A DNA stretch of 64,000 nucleotides from positions 39,874,581 through 39,938,580 of the forward strand of contig OX442314.1 of the NCBI GenBank assembly GCA_949358305.1, given 5' to 3'. Source of the DNA: Strigamia acuminata (lineage: Eukaryota > Arthropoda > Chilopoda > Geophilomorpha > Linotaeniidae). A program made the translations under genes and the position numbers. The notes beneath the pieces are model-generated. The model made no database searches. It saw only the letters and a program-made list of their open reading frames with translations, and had not been told where the DNA came from. Positions within the stretch are counted from its first letter, which is position 1. The number at the start of each line of letters is the position of its first letter. This document shows, one piece after another, positions 45,401-56,164 of this stretch.

Positions 45401-46488
45401 CAAGGGCCCGGCAGTCAGTGTGGTGGCCTGGCCTGAGCCAGCAGTTGGCACAGTTGGTCGGCGACTGTAGGACGTGTCAGCAGTTTCGGGTGCCGCTGCG
45501 GGAGCCGATGATCGCGACGGCGACGCCTTTGCTGCCTTGGCAGAAGGTGGGAACTGATATTTTTTTTTGGCGGGGCGGTAGTTACCTGCTTGTTGTCGAC
45601 TACTACTCGCATTTCGTGGAATTAGAACGCTTGGATCGCATTACATCGGCGGCAGTGATCAGTAGGATGGAGTCGATTTTCGCGCGGCACGGGTATCCCG
45701 AGGAAATGGTGAGCGACTCGGGGACGCAATTTATGGCGGCCGAATTCGTGCGGTACGCGACCGAGAACGACTTCCGCCTTGTTACGAGTAGTCCGCATTA
45801 CCACCAAAGTAACGGGGAAGCCGAAAGATTCGTTGCCACGGTCAAGCAGATGTTGGCCAAGAACGAGAATCCATATAAGGCATTGCTCCAATATCGAAAT
45901 ACACCGGGACCAAGTGGGTATAGTCCGGCACAGTTGCTAATGTCGCGGCGCTTGAGGACGGGCATTCCGGTGCTCCAGACAGCGCTGCAGCCAAGGATTC
46001 CGAATCATCGCGAGTTCCGAAAGAAACAAGAGGAGGCGAAGAGTCAACAGTGCGCGGATTACAACAGGCGGCACCGAGTGGTCCAGCGGCGCGAGTTGGT
46101 CGATGGCGAGGAAGTTTGGATTACGAACGAGAAGGTGTCGGGAGCAGTGGTGGGACCTGCCGGGACTCCGAGGTCGTACTTTGTAGAGACACCGCGGGGG
46201 ACCATTCGGCGCAATAGTAACCAGTTGGTGCCAAGGATGACGGAGGGACCCGGGATAGAGGCGGCAGAGCGGTCAGCGGCATCGGACACCACCAGAGTCG
46301 AGGCGAATGAACGAGAGACGGAGGATGGCGAGGCGAATGAGGGACCGGGGGAGCCGATAGTGGCCGCGAATCCGGCTGTGGCGGAGAATGGAGGAAGGAC
46401 CGTGTATACGACGAGGTCAGGGCGACGTGTTATACCGCCAGAGCGCTTGATAGAGACGATGAATGAATTGAACTTTAATGGAGTCTGA
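42451..46488 (+). CDS. Gyp2 unit 3 gag-pol polyprotein, intact
   Basis: One uninterrupted frame of 1345 residues from the ATG at 42451; an in-frame GTG lies 24 bases earlier but is not needed. Gag has two CCHC knuckles, CRNCGFPRHERGEC and CRRCGGKGHYARVC (about 222-255). Protease motif KVDSGADVTAIPS lies near 318, RT with CQIDDILVHG near 598, and RNase H with SADASSFGLGAAL near 747. The integrase zinc region is near 971-1010 and the DDE core (VGTDIFFW, VSDSGTQF, GEAERF) spans about 1034-1122. Gag and pol share one frame, so no frameshift is needed for pol. All catalytic motifs look whole, so this unit may be active. Confidence 0.93.
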   Translation: MAASFQFVPPTPFDFKCAEGWPKWIRRFERYRESSELDVATELRQVTTLIYCLGDEAEDILAASTVTAAEKKKYANVKKIFEDYFVGKRNVIYERAKFHRRKQEPGETVDAFVTALHALIDTCAYASLKDELVRDRFVVGLLDAKISETLQLDGKLTLETAVEKARMKEVVKGQQSFIRAEEPNILTVGEMKFGRREQQERRPGNAPSGGQSSSGVRPPGPGCRNCGFPRHERGECPAREAKCRRCGGKGHYARVCRSAPTHEIREAEGGQLGELFQQEALFLGRVSAGPERVPARPERSPPWRVGVRINKQLIRFKVDSGADVTAIPSTSSWRPRQLERPGRGLFHAGADRMSVVGMFLEEIHYGKLSVQEWIYVVDDLSEPLLSRDASERLGLIRFTGSMSEVTEEDRRYLTDYPEMFDGIGRMKGEYDIELEPDTVPFSISVPRRVPIPLLPRVKKQLDIMLEQGIISRVEGPTEWCAGMVTAEKGKPDKNGERGIRICVDLIPLNRGVRRLRTVMPDVDTTLASVAGSKFFTKLDAFHGFWQVMLSERSRLLTTFITPFGRFCFNRLPFGITSAPEYFQQRMNEILEGCEGCECQIDDILVHGRTRMEHDKRLTVVLKKLREAGVKLNREKCEFCRRDIRFLGVYISEHGVRPDPEKVAAIVGMGPPTSVSGVRRLMGLVNHLGKFVPQLSQKIHPISELLRDERKVMWSWGQPQQDAFECIKAALSRDVELAHYDLGAGVVVSADASSFGLGAALLQRAEGGDLRPIAYASSMMSETEQRYAQIEKEALAVTWACEKFSKYLIGRDFHIHTDHKPLVPLLGNKSLDAMPVRIQRFRMRLMWFRYTISHVPGRQLIIADTLSRAPVEKPTGMGELVREAEFQVDSVASGFPASSARLDQIRKRTAEDEEGRLLMGYIKEGWPEKHHLPLSMGVFWKDRGYLTAWRGLILKNDRIFVPAGLRREILAKLHEGHQGIGHCRARARQSVWWPGLSQQLAQLVGDCRTCQQFRVPLREPMIATATPLLPWQKVGTDIFFWRGGSYLLVVDYYSHFVELERLDRITSAAVISRMESIFARHGYPEEMVSDSGTQFMAAEFVRYATENDFRLVTSSPHYHQSNGEAERFVATVKQMLAKNENPYKALLQYRNTPGPSGYSPAQLLMSRRLRTGIPVLQTALQPRIPNHREFRKKQEEAKSQQCADYNRRHRVVQRRELVDGEEVWITNEKVSGAVVGPAGTPRSYFVETPRGTIRRNSNQLVPRMTEGPGIEAAERSAASDTTRVEANERETEDGEANEGPGEPIVAANPAVAENGGRTVYTTRSGRRVIPPERLIETMNELNFNGV

Positions 46489-46583
46489 TTTTAGTGGTTT
46501 TATTTTGTGTTTTATTTTTATTGTATTTTGATGTTGAATTGTATTTTATATCCTTTGTCGGATCGCGTTCCCCCAGGGGAAGA

Positions 46584-46703
46584 TGTGGTGTTCGCCACTA
46601 GAGGGCGATGGGGGCGCGGTCACATGTGCATTGTGGTGGGAGTGGCACTTTTTCATTAAAGCTCAACACGGCACGTATCGCTCTCTTATTACGACACACG
46701 ACA
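46584..46703 (+). repeat. Gyp2 LTR, last (120 bp)
   Basis: Followed at once by copia-A sequence GAGGT, the presumed right copy of the Gyp2 target duplication. Confidence 0.82.
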
Positions 46704-48920
46704 GAGGTCCACAGGAACCGTGGACAGGACCAGATTTGGACCAAACGCATCAAGCGTCGCAAATTTATGAACCATTGCGCATTTCACAACCGCAAGTGAG
46801 ATTTGACGACGAGTTGGAATATACCGATTGGCCCAAATTTCCGGATTCGGAAGATGAATGCGATACAGACTATGACTCTGACGATTCAGCTCCGCCAGGC
46901 GCTCAAGCCCGGACACCACCAGGGTCTCCAATTAGGATTCCAACACCTGTCCTATCTCCAATAATTTCTCCAGTGATATCTCGAGCGCCAAGCCCACTTA
47001 TCACACCAGGTAATACACCAACTCACACACCGCCAGGAACACCACCGGGTTCACCACCACGTTTTGTGAACGCTCGTCGAGGTTCTCGTGGCAATGCGCC
47101 ACAAGCCCATCCAGCAGCGCACCATGGTCCACCTCCAACTGGAGCTGCAACTGCTTGTAAGTGGCGTTATGTTGGAGGCGATTCAGTGTGTAGACACTGG
47201 AAAAGAGAGGAACATTTGCGCAAAGTGCAGGAACCTGGCAAATTGAAAACAGATGTTTATTATTTCCCAGAAGCAGGACTCCGACTACGTTCTAGAGGTG
47301 AAGTTGAGGAATTCTGTCACATGAACAATATTCCTTATGATTCTGAACTATTCTATTTTGGCAATATGGAATATGAATTGGAGGATCTTCCGCAACCACT
47401 TCCCAGAGTGCACCTTTGTCGTCGTGATCCCACTAGTTACGCAGAGGCTGTAAGATTTCCGGATTCGACCAAATGGCAGGAAGCCATTAATGAAGAGTTA
47501 GACACTTTTGCAAAAAGAGGCGTTTATGAAGAGGTCCCAAAACCGGAAAATACAACCATATTAGGGTGCAAGTGGCTCTTCAAACTGAAGGAAGATGCGC
47601 AGGGTAAACCAGCAAGATATCGCGCTAGATTAGTGGCACAGGGCTTTCGTCAAACGTTAGGAGTGGACTACGATGAAGTCTTTAGCCCTGTTGTCAATTT
47701 TGTTCTCATACGCCTATTCTTCTGCCTGCTAGTAGTGCTTAAAGGGTGGAAGGACGCACACTTAGATGTGAAGTGCGCATACCTATACGGTCGATTCCAG
47801 CTGGCGCAACATGTTCAAATCCAAATCATGTATGGCTTTTGATAAAGTCTCTCTATGGTCTCCACCAGTCCGGGCGCCAATGGTTTGAAAAACTGGATCA
47901 AACATTGCGCGATTTAGGATTTCGCAGATTACCAGGATGCAATTGTGTGTACATATACGGAACTTCCGCCGTGATGCTGATATACGTCGATGATATAGTT
48001 CTATTTTACGCGACGGATGGCATCCTGACGCAATTAATTGCTCTCATTAGCACCAAATTCGATGTCGTGAATTTAGGACCAATTACGAAACTTTTATTTG
48101 TAGAGTTCATTCGTACTCCCAAAGGAATCTTCATTATTCAACGCGCATACATACAAAAGATTCTCAAGAAATTTGAAATTGTCGCCGATAAACTCATCAA
48201 GGTCCCAGTAACACCAGGAACGACGCTCGTCAAAGAGTCGAAAGAGGACTTGCCAGAATTTCCTTATCGTTCGTTAATAGGCTCTCTTCTCTTCCTCGCA
48301 TCGAGGACACGACCTGATATATTATTCTCAGTTATAATGTTATCACAGTTTAACAATTGCTATAACCACACGCACATCAAGGCACTCATGCAGGTTGTGC
48401 GCTACGTAGGCAATACTTTGGATTACGCAATTGTTCCAATGGACAACTATGGGGATATACTGACGCGTCCTGGGCCACCGAAGTCAGCACTTCTTTGAGT
48501 TTCGGCGGGTATATAGCCTATATTGGAAACGTCCCCATCGGATGGAGTTGTCGTAAACAAACCAGCGTGGCATGCTCAACGATGGAGGCGAAGTTTGTCG
48601 CCCTCGTTGAGTGCGTCAGGGAGCTGTATTGGCTCGATTACGTCTACAGTTCCGTCCCGATGTTGAATAGATCTTCACCACCTTTAGTGTTCTCCGATGC
48701 GCTTTCTTCCATCCAATTCACATCAAATGACGTGGAGAACAGTAAAACAAAACATATCCGAGTGAAATTTCATTGGATTCGGGAATGGTACACAGCAGGT
48801 GCATTCCAATTGTGCAAAGTCCCCGGATCAATGAACGTGGCAGACATTTTTACCAAATGGTTGGGCTCATCTCAACTGCGTCTCCTGATTTCCCGGATTT
48901 TCAATTTCAACCTATCGTGA
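46704..48920 (+). pseudogene. copia-A reverse transcriptase and RNase H (second part)
   Basis: Begins with the 86-base overlap of the first part, then a Ser/Pro-rich linker (TPPGSPIRIPTP). RT follows (GCKWLFKLKEDAQGKPARYR, LIYVDDIVLFYA) and RNase H (GWSCRKQTSVACSTMEA, NSKTKHIRVKFHWIREW). Two lesions shift the frame. A 25 bp deletion relative to copia-B lies at about 47797, and one G appears missing from a G run near 48455, just before the RNase H YTDASW motif. The frames are 46704-47842, 47746-48498 and 48495-48920. The catalytic YVDD is intact. The second lesion lies in a homopolymer, so a sequencing error is possible there. Confidence 0.88.
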
Positions 48921-49128
48921 CATTCTTAATTTAGTTTTACCCGAATTTTGAGGATCATCGAGTTCCAGTGGGAATTTTCGGGCTTCCGTAGCGATTAATT
49001 TAACAGTACCCGGCTCGATGTTCCGAATTATTATTTCCATTATTATTATTCTATGTAAAGTTACATTTAAAGTTTTTCCCTTAACTTATTCTTTATTTTT
49101 GCGGCTATTTGCCATCGAAGGGGGAAAT

Positions 49129-49599
49129 TGTTGGTTATCGATGCCAAACAGTCCTCCGTACTTGTTTTGCGCATTTCTTAATGTATTACTGCATTATGCA
49201 GCCTAGTGTATTTATTAGGATTTATTTCATTATTTAACATTGGGCATAATGCTGCCTCTATACTGTTTACATTTGTATTACTTATTATCAACACCAGATG
49301 GTGTGCATGTATGTTTTTCTCAATCACAATGGCCGCTTGCATGCCAGCAAGCACTCATGTATTTTCTCCACCTAAATGGACCAAATTATGTAAGCATTTT
49401 CGTTTTAATTAAACATTTAGTTTATTTTTACATTGTGTTTGTCACTTATGAGCATTTTAGAGTGCAGTGACTTTATTTTCCACCATTTTCAAGCGCTGGA
49501 GGTGCGCGCACGTCATTGCGCTCATATTAGCCGTGTTTCGGCATTTAAACTCGCTTCCACACACAGTATTTCATACTGTGAGCGCACTCCTCTGCTACA
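49129..49599 (+). repeat. copia-A 3' LTR (471 bp)
   Basis: Preceded by the polypurine tract GAAGGGGGAAAT (49117-49128). Confidence 0.93.
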
Positions 49600-49604
49600 G
49601 CTTT

Positions 49605-51693
49605 ACCTTTACCAGTTGGTCGCGGAATAAGAGATTTTCTCTTATTTTTCTTTTCTGTTGGTGAAGATGCTGCAATGAGAGGCACTTTTTTAAATTTAGA
49701 TTTAAACAATTTTCGAAATTGCAAATTAACGTCTTTTGGTAATTCTTTAATGATGTTAAGTGCTGGCCACTCGTTGCAATCATCAAAATAGGCAAGGTAG
49801 CACGCCTCGTCGACCTCCGGGCTATCATCCTCGTCGTCGAATTCAGGTGGGTCGACAGGAGCTCGACTCAGGGCATCTGCTACCTTATTTTTGCATCCTG
49901 AACAGTGCAAAAACGTGAATTTATAGTCACTTAACGATAGTACCCAGCGGGCTAATCGTCCGGTTGGTTCTCTCTGCTGAAATAACCATTTAAGAGACTG
50001 ATGGTCGCTCTCGAGGTAGAATGGCATCATCTCGAGGTATGCGCGAAAACGTTTGACACCCCAAACCGCAGCTAGACATTCGATCTCGGTTACTTTGTAG
50101 TTCTTTTCAGCGCTGTTTAATGCGCGAGAGGCAAATGCGATTGGAATTCTTACACCTTCATCGTTAAGTTGCATTAAAGCAGCACCTAATCCAGAATAAC
50201 TAGCATCGGTTTGTAATATAAATGGTTTTTTCCAACTGGGAAAACGTCTTTTTAAAGTAGGGATAGCAATTTGGTCCTTCAGATACTCAAACGCTTGTTG
50301 TTGTGCGTCTGTCCAATTCCAAATTGCATCTTTTTTAAGCAGTGGTCGGAAAACTTCACTAATTTTGGAAAAATTTGCAATGAATGATTGGTAATAACCT
50401 ACCATGCCTTTAAATCGTTGTAATTCGCGCAAGTTGGTTGGCGCGGGATAATTTTGAATAGCAACCACTTTCTTCGGATTTGGTGTAATCTGGCCGGATT
50501 CCACGATGTGACCCAAAACTTCGAGTCTTTTTTGACAAAGCTCGGTCTTGTTGGCATTCATGGTGAAACCAGCATTGAACAATTCCTCTAGAACGAGGCG
50601 CAAATGTTGCACGTGTTCCTCAAAAGTTCGGCTAAAAATAATCACTTCATCAATATACACAAATACAAATTTGTAAAGATACTTTGCAAGAGTCTTATTC
50701 ATCGCTCGTTGGAGTGTAGCGGGTCCGTTGATAGGTCCGAAAGGCATGCGCACATATTCGAACAAACCTCGATGTGTTATAAAAGCTAAATACCGTTCGT
50801 CACCTTTGCGCACGCCGATCTAATGGAAGGCTTCGCGTCCGTCGATTATCGAAAACCAATGCGCACCTCCCAAATATGCGAAGATGTTATCAATGTCCGG
50901 AAGAGGATATACATCCGGAATTGTTTGCGCATTGATGGGGCGAAAATCCATAGCAGTTCTCCATTCGCCTGTTTTCTTTGGTACGACGACCGGAGCAACG
51001 GCGCAATCACTTTGGGATCGCCGAATAATACCTTGTTGTAATTTCTTGTCGATATATTTGTCAATTATAGCCTTTTTCGCTGGGTTTACCGGGCGTACTG
51101 GAACATGAATTGGACGGAAGTCCGGTTTCAGGTTTACCTCGTATTCGGTGTTGTTACATAAACCGATTTCTTCACGAAATATTTGCGAAATGGGCTGCAA
51201 TGTCTTAATTAACAATTTTATCTGTGACACTGTTAATTTGTTCCACAACTGGTGGTATATCCAATCCAAATCGGTCGGATCTCCACTGGGTTGGTACTGA
51301 AGAAAATTAATGTCATTAATGTTCATTTTAGAGTTATTCTCACCATTGTTTGGTTGCGCAGTTGAAGTGATGTTAATTTTCAACTCCTTCTTGGCATTGA
51401 TGTCCTTAGCACGTTGCGCAACGAGTTGTTTGGCAATTGGGCGAATAACATTGATTTTTCGTCGTAAACGTCGTAATCGTCGGAACTGACTCAAAGTTAA
51501 TTTTCGTGAAATTGTCTTTTTTAACTTGGAGGGGATTTTAGAAGTTTCTTTCCTCTTTGGTGACCAAATATTCGACCATTTGCGTTGCGCACGATGTCGA
51601 ATTTGTTTAACTCGGTACTGGGCATCGTCATGTGGATATTCGAATACTTCTTGTTGTAAAGGTCGGTGCGCGAGGAGGAGGCAATTAATTTCA
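49605..51693 (-). pseudogene. Gyp1 reverse transcriptase and RNase H part of pol
   Basis: The RT begins in the 51698-50820 frame (QQGIIRRSQSDCAVAPVVVP, FRPINAQTIPDVYPLPDI) and continues after an in-frame TAG at 50820-50822, where the family normally has Gln after FH. The second part carries MPFGPINGPATLQRAMN, then FVYIDEVIIFS, where the usual catalytic YIDD is YIDE. RNase H follows (LQTDASYSGLGAALMQ, VADALSRAPVD). The upstream end is cut by a hAT element at 51702 and the downstream end by copia-A at 49599. With a stop codon and an altered catalytic aspartate, this copy could not reverse-transcribe itself. Confidence 0.9.
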
Positions 51694-52445
51694 CTCACCG
51701 GCAGTGTTGGGATCGCTAACCAACTTGAATAGCTTCGCTAAAGTTTCGCTTTTCCTCCAGAATTTACATTTCGCTAATTGTCGCTATCGCTAACTGGTAC
51801 CAGTTAGCTAAAAAATCGCTAATTTTAGCTATTTTTTCGCTAATATTTCGCTAGTTTTTCGCTAACTATTTAAGAAGGATAATAATTTTTCTTTCTTGTA
51901 TAATTGCTTGTGAAAATCGGATGATTTTACGTGTGAAGTGAATTGTTGTTTAATCGTTGTGTTATATTTGAATAGCCATTTTACTTGTTAATTTTAGTTG
52001 CTGTTTACATTTCATTTATATTGTTTTGTCTTTATACATTTTTGATGATATTTGTCATTTCTAATTAGATTGATTAGTTGATTTAGATATTGTTTTCCAT
52101 TTTATAATTCAATGTATTTAATTGTTCTCATTTGAGTGTGTTGACCTGTTTGACTTGTGTGAAGTTTTTACCCCCAAATGTTAATTGGCCAATTAGTGAG
52201 ACTTTCTCGCTCAAGAGCACCGTTGTCATTGGTGCTCTGAAACTCGTCATGCATTCCTTTTTTTACCCCTTCTTTTTAATTGCTTGAACTAGAATAAACC
52301 AGTGTACTTTTTACCTCTAAAACGTGTGGTCGTGTTCTTTATTGCTCTGACGCCATCTTAGAATTGCAACACAATCTCAACTTTACCCATCATTTGTATC
52401 CAGGAACTTTTAGAAACTTGTTGCTAAGTTTGTATTATTTTTATC

Positions 52446-52646
52446 TTATGCAAATTTAACATTGCTGTTAAATGTGGCAGAAATTGACTTATTACATAGT
52501 TTACACATATATCTGATCATTTTTGTAGCAGCATAATTCTTATTTTTGTCATTTCCTTTGACATCATACCCAAAAAATTGAGTCAAAGGACCTAAATTTA
52601 CTTTAGGTGTGAACAAAGATTCTGTAGGCTCTTCCTGATTTGACAT
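52446..52646 (-). pseudogene. Remnant of a hAT transposase N-terminus (BED-like)
   Basis: An open frame from MSNQ at 52646 reads LGPLTQFFGYDVKG then MCKLCNKSISATFNSN. A CxxC pair after a short N-terminal region is the start of a BED-type zinc finger, the DNA-binding part of many hAT transposases. The frame stops right after NVKFA, before the finger's histidines, and no catalytic domain follows. The call rests on a short motif plus the host element's class. Confidence 0.5.
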
Positions 52647-52967
52647 TATTGAAAAAATGAAATAAGAAATAAGTAAATAACTTGCTGCCACGTGCTAAAT
52701 CAAAATCACGAAAATAACGAAAGAGGAATGCCGAAAACGAGTGAAGGAATGACAAAAATTACGAATGGTGAAAATTACGAATGAGGAATACCGAAAACAA
52801 CGAGTGAGGAATGACGAAAATTATGAAAGATGAAAATTTACGAATACCGAATGCTTATGTAAATGTGATCTACTGATTGGTACATTGTTTTGTTATACAG
52901 ACGTTTTATTTTCGTATTGTTACGCATGCCGTGAAACACCCCCGAGGAACTTAACTTCCCTGCAATC

Positions 52968-53026
52968 AATGACGTTCAAAATTATTCGTACCATATTATA
53001 TGGTACGAATAATTTTGAACGTCATT
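52968..53026. repeat. Perfect 28 bp arm palindrome inside the hAT element
   Basis: Arms 52968-52995 and 52999-53026 are exact reverse complements around a TTA spacer. The left arm starts AATGACGTTCAAAATTATTC and the right arm ends with its mirror. The structure would form a strong hairpin. Confidence 0.9.
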
Positions 53027-53222
53027 AAAACGTATTGATTAGCGAGAAATTCAGCGAAATTTTCGCTGATTTTCTCGCTAATAAACCATTTTTCATTAGC
53101 TTCGCTGAAAAAATCGCTAATTTCATATTAATTAGCGACTTTTCACTTTCGCTAAAATAGCGATAGCTTCGCTAAAGTAGCGATAGCGAAATTTGAATAG
53201 CGAGCCCAACACTGCTCACCGG

Positions 53223-54197
53223 ATCCGGTTTCTTTAGTATTTTCGTCGGAACGATCTCACTAATGGCCGCCGGTGGGTTGGATGAATCCTGCGTTTCCTC
53301 CGGCGCAAATGGCAAAACCAGAATTGATTCTGACTTTTTTGCTTCTTCATAAGTCATGAACTTGCGGATCTCACTTGAGCCCACCATGCTCCACTGCTGT
53401 CTCGCATGGTCGATGTCGATTCTGGCCGCTGTGCAGAAATCGCGTCCGAGGAGCATATCCATCTTAGCATCGGGTAAAACCATGCAAATGAATTTTATTA
53501 TGCCTATCGGGGCGCGCAAAGCGAGCTGCATCGACTTGGTGGAAGTTACTATGTCACCAGATGCAACCTGCACTTGCTCGTGGAGATTCACAAAGTCCAA
53601 ACCCATTTTTTCGTGTAGTTGTTGGAACACGTCCTCACTCATTACACAAGTTTGTGCGCCTGAGTCCAGAAGCGCTGTACAAGCTACATTAGCCCAGGAA
53701 ATCTTTACGCAAGGTGCTTCCTTGCACAAACGATCCCCGCGCGTTATCTCAATGATGGGTTCTTGAGTGTCTTTAAGTTCCTCTGGCGTTAACATTACGA
53801 AAGATACCTTCATAGGAGAGATCACTTCCTTCGGAGCCTCAATCGTTGTTGCACTAAAAGTAGACTTAATTATTGGTAAAGTTTTAGTAATTCTACTCAC
53901 TATTGTCACTTTCGGGTTTTTCTTCAAAATTGCAGGTTGCAAATCTGTCAATTTCAGCAATTTGTCCTTTACAGCTTCAGAAACGGCAGTCTGCAAACCT
54001 GACGCCTTTGTAGCTGATGTGATGATGGAAGATGATGAAGAAATAACACTACTTACAGGTTTATACTCTGAAAGAGTAATAACAGTAGGAGTTGTTGTTG
54101 AATCAACCTGTAAAGGATTGTCCTCTTTCAAGTTAATTAAAGGTGAAGCGCGTCGTTTGGATTTCAGACATTTTGCGCGAAAGGCCGGTTGACTCAT
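53223..54197 (-). pseudogene. Gyp1 protease region
   Basis: The frame opens at the ATG at 54197, which overlaps the gag stop as ATGA and lies in the -1 frame relative to gag. The retroviral-type aspartic protease motif ALLDSGAQTCVMS lies about two thirds along, with a second conserved block MLLGRDF after it. Protease cuts the gag-pol precursor. The frame is interrupted by the hAT element at 53214 and resumes in the RT part at 51693. The N-terminal 150 residues are Ser/Thr-rich linker. Confidence 0.82.
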
Positions 54198-56164
54198 TTG
54201 CGGCCTGGTTCTACCGGCTTCCCGAACTTCAGGCCTTCGGAGTTTTCCGGTCTCCTAAATGGCTGGTAGCATATAGGGCACAACGGATGCCAAGTTGCAG
54301 TATCGACCAAATCCCACCAATCCTTTGGTGTTTTCCTCCAGGCAGTGCCCTTTTCAGGACATTTGACGGTTATTGGCGGTTTTGGCGCTGGTGGAAACGT
54401 GACAATTGTCGTGGAGCACACATGGTCCTTTGGGACGTCTGCCGGAGGCGTTAGGGCAGCTAAATTTAATTTAATTGTTGCCTTCTGAGCCGCCTCGGCG
54501 ACTGTGCCCTTCTTAACTTCAAGTTCAGCATCCGTGTCACTACTGCTACTACTCGAGTCGGGTTCCTGCGCAGGTGGAGGTTGTTCTGGTCTCGCCTGTA
54601 CCGCAGCTAACTCGACTAAGAATTGTTTTCTATACCTCGCAAAACGTTTGACGTCCTGGGACACGAGAGATTTGATGTCATCGTCTCCTTTGGACTTCTC
54701 CGCAGCCTTGAGCACTGTGGGGCGTTGCGCATCACGTAGAGAGGGCATTCGTTGATCAGCCATACCCAGATCTTTGTATTCGTCTGCTCGAATGGTGTCC
54801 AGCTGTAGACGATTGTCGATGTCGTTTCCTCTTTGGATCGCCTCGTCCAGCGAGTTTACGTTCCATGCGCGCAAGAGATGAACAACCTCGGTTTGCATCA
54901 TGTTCTGAGCTTTCTCCCATTGGAGCTCTGGGTCGGTATATCCTGCAACTAGAAGATAATATACAATCTCACTTAGAAATGACATCGTAGATTCTCCATT
55001 TCGCTGCTTTCACTTGGATAGCTTCACATTGGCCGCCGCCGTATTCATGGCGAAAGCTCGTCGAAATAATATTTCAAAGTCCTCCCATGTTTTTGGTTTT
55101 GGTTTTAGTGACAACCACCATCGCTGCGCTCTTCCACGCGTTGCTTGAATGACAAACACTTTTAAATATTCATCCACCGGGGCCTGCATAGAATACATGT
55201 GCGCGTACAAATGCGCAAGAAAAAGATTAATGTAATCAAGATCAGCTTTATCTGGATCAAACAAAGGTGGTTTTCCAGGCTTGAAACAATTTTTATCCTT
55301 ACTTGCGTTTTGCGCTCTTACTGACGGCAATGACAACTTTGCCTTGGTGTCGGATCTATCCCGAGGATATCCCATCTTGGAGTATAGCATCGAGCTCATT
55401 AAATCTCGATTTGCTCGTGTTGAATGGTCCAAATGAGCAGATTCCTGTGATGGAGCCTGGGTGTAGATCGTTGCCATCGCCGGCATTGGCGGCGTTGTTG
55501 TTGTGTAGACAATTTGCGCAGCCTGCGCGGACGTTCTCGTCGGCTGGCCTCGATGTTCAACTTCCCGATACTGGTGCGGACATGCTGTGGGAAGTCCTAA
55601 ATCATATGGCGCCGAGGTGCCTTTAACTCTTATGGAGCCATGAGAGGATCCACCGTCCAGAGACCGTACGGTCCCTGTTCGTAGAGAGCAAGGGCCTTGT
55701 TGGAATATTTCGCGAATTTCATTTACTAGACCTCGTGTTTGAGCGTAGTATTGGTTGCGCAAGTCGGACATCAGCAAGCCCTCCGCGTTTAATGTTACGG
55801 GGTCTACTAATGCGCTAGGCTCAGCTGGGCGGAAAAAAGATGGCGTCGCCAAAAAGTCAGCGGGTGTCGACGTGGCAAAATTTACTTGAGGTTGCGCTCG
55901 GGAGTTTGCGACAGCCATTGTCGTGATATGATTTGATGGGGCTGGCTGTTGTTGCGCAATACTCACAAGCGTTTCCTGTTGTTCGATACGATTTCTTCGT
56001 AATTGATCGTGTTGCTGCCATTCTCGAAACTCCCTCTCTTCCTCTCGGCGTACACCATTCCTCCGCTCGGACTGTTGCCATTCCTGCTCCATTTCTAACT
56101 CACTGAAATCAAATGGATCGCGCGTGACGGGACGAATTCCGTCACCTCCCAACTGTCTCGACAT
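54194..56164 (-). pseudogene. Gyp1 gag with one in-frame stop
   Basis: ATG at 56164. The N-terminus is charged and Gln/Arg rich (probable coiled coil). The capsid-like region ends with RAQRWWLSLKPKPKTWEDF and RRAFAM. TGA at 55010-55012 interrupts, and the same frame resumes immediately (NGESTMSFLSEIVYYLL). That block is normally part of the gag capsid domain, so the stop is internal to gag and probably a nonsense mutation. The C-terminal piece has HPLCPICYQPF but no CCHC knuckle. The stop at 54194-54196 overlaps the protease ATG. Gag forms the particle that packages element RNA. Confidence 0.82.

Larger units (their letters stand above)
29160..46703 (+). mobile_element. Tandem Gyp2 gypsy (Mag-like) array
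   Basis: Order: truncated pol (29160-30664), LTR, full unit interrupted by copia-B, LTR, full unit, LTR. The LTRs are 120 bp each. The distance between LTR starts is 4405 bp for the last unit. It is also 4405 bp for the middle unit after subtracting copia-B (7104 bp) and its 5 bp duplication. Short LTRs, one gag-pol ORF and the RFRMRLMWFRYTISHVPG block after RNase H fit the Mag lineage of gypsy elements. The left-most LTR and gag are missing. Confidence 0.93.
25148..49599 (+). mobile_element. Ty1/copia element copia-A (contains the Gyp2 array)
   Basis: LTRs of 471 bp, TGTTGG...CTACA, with the 5 bp target duplication GCTTT at 25143-25147 and 49600-49604. By eye one substitution separates the LTRs. 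The interior is split by the Gyp2 array between 29159 and 46704. Gag-pol carries two further frameshifts. It lies opposite in strand to its host Gyp1. Confidence 0.93.
51702..53214. mobile_element. hAT element (1513 bp, non-autonomous)
   Basis: Inserted in Gyp1 pol with the 8 bp target duplication CTCACCGG (51694-51701 and 53215-53222). Terminal inverted repeats are CAGTGTTGGGATCGCTA and TAGCGAGCCCAACACTG, 17 bp with one mismatch. Subterminal regions are packed with TTCGCTAA motifs, which hAT transposases often bind. Only a short transposase-like remnant is inside, so it needs an outside transposase. The AT-rich remainder holds no gene. Confidence 0.92.
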
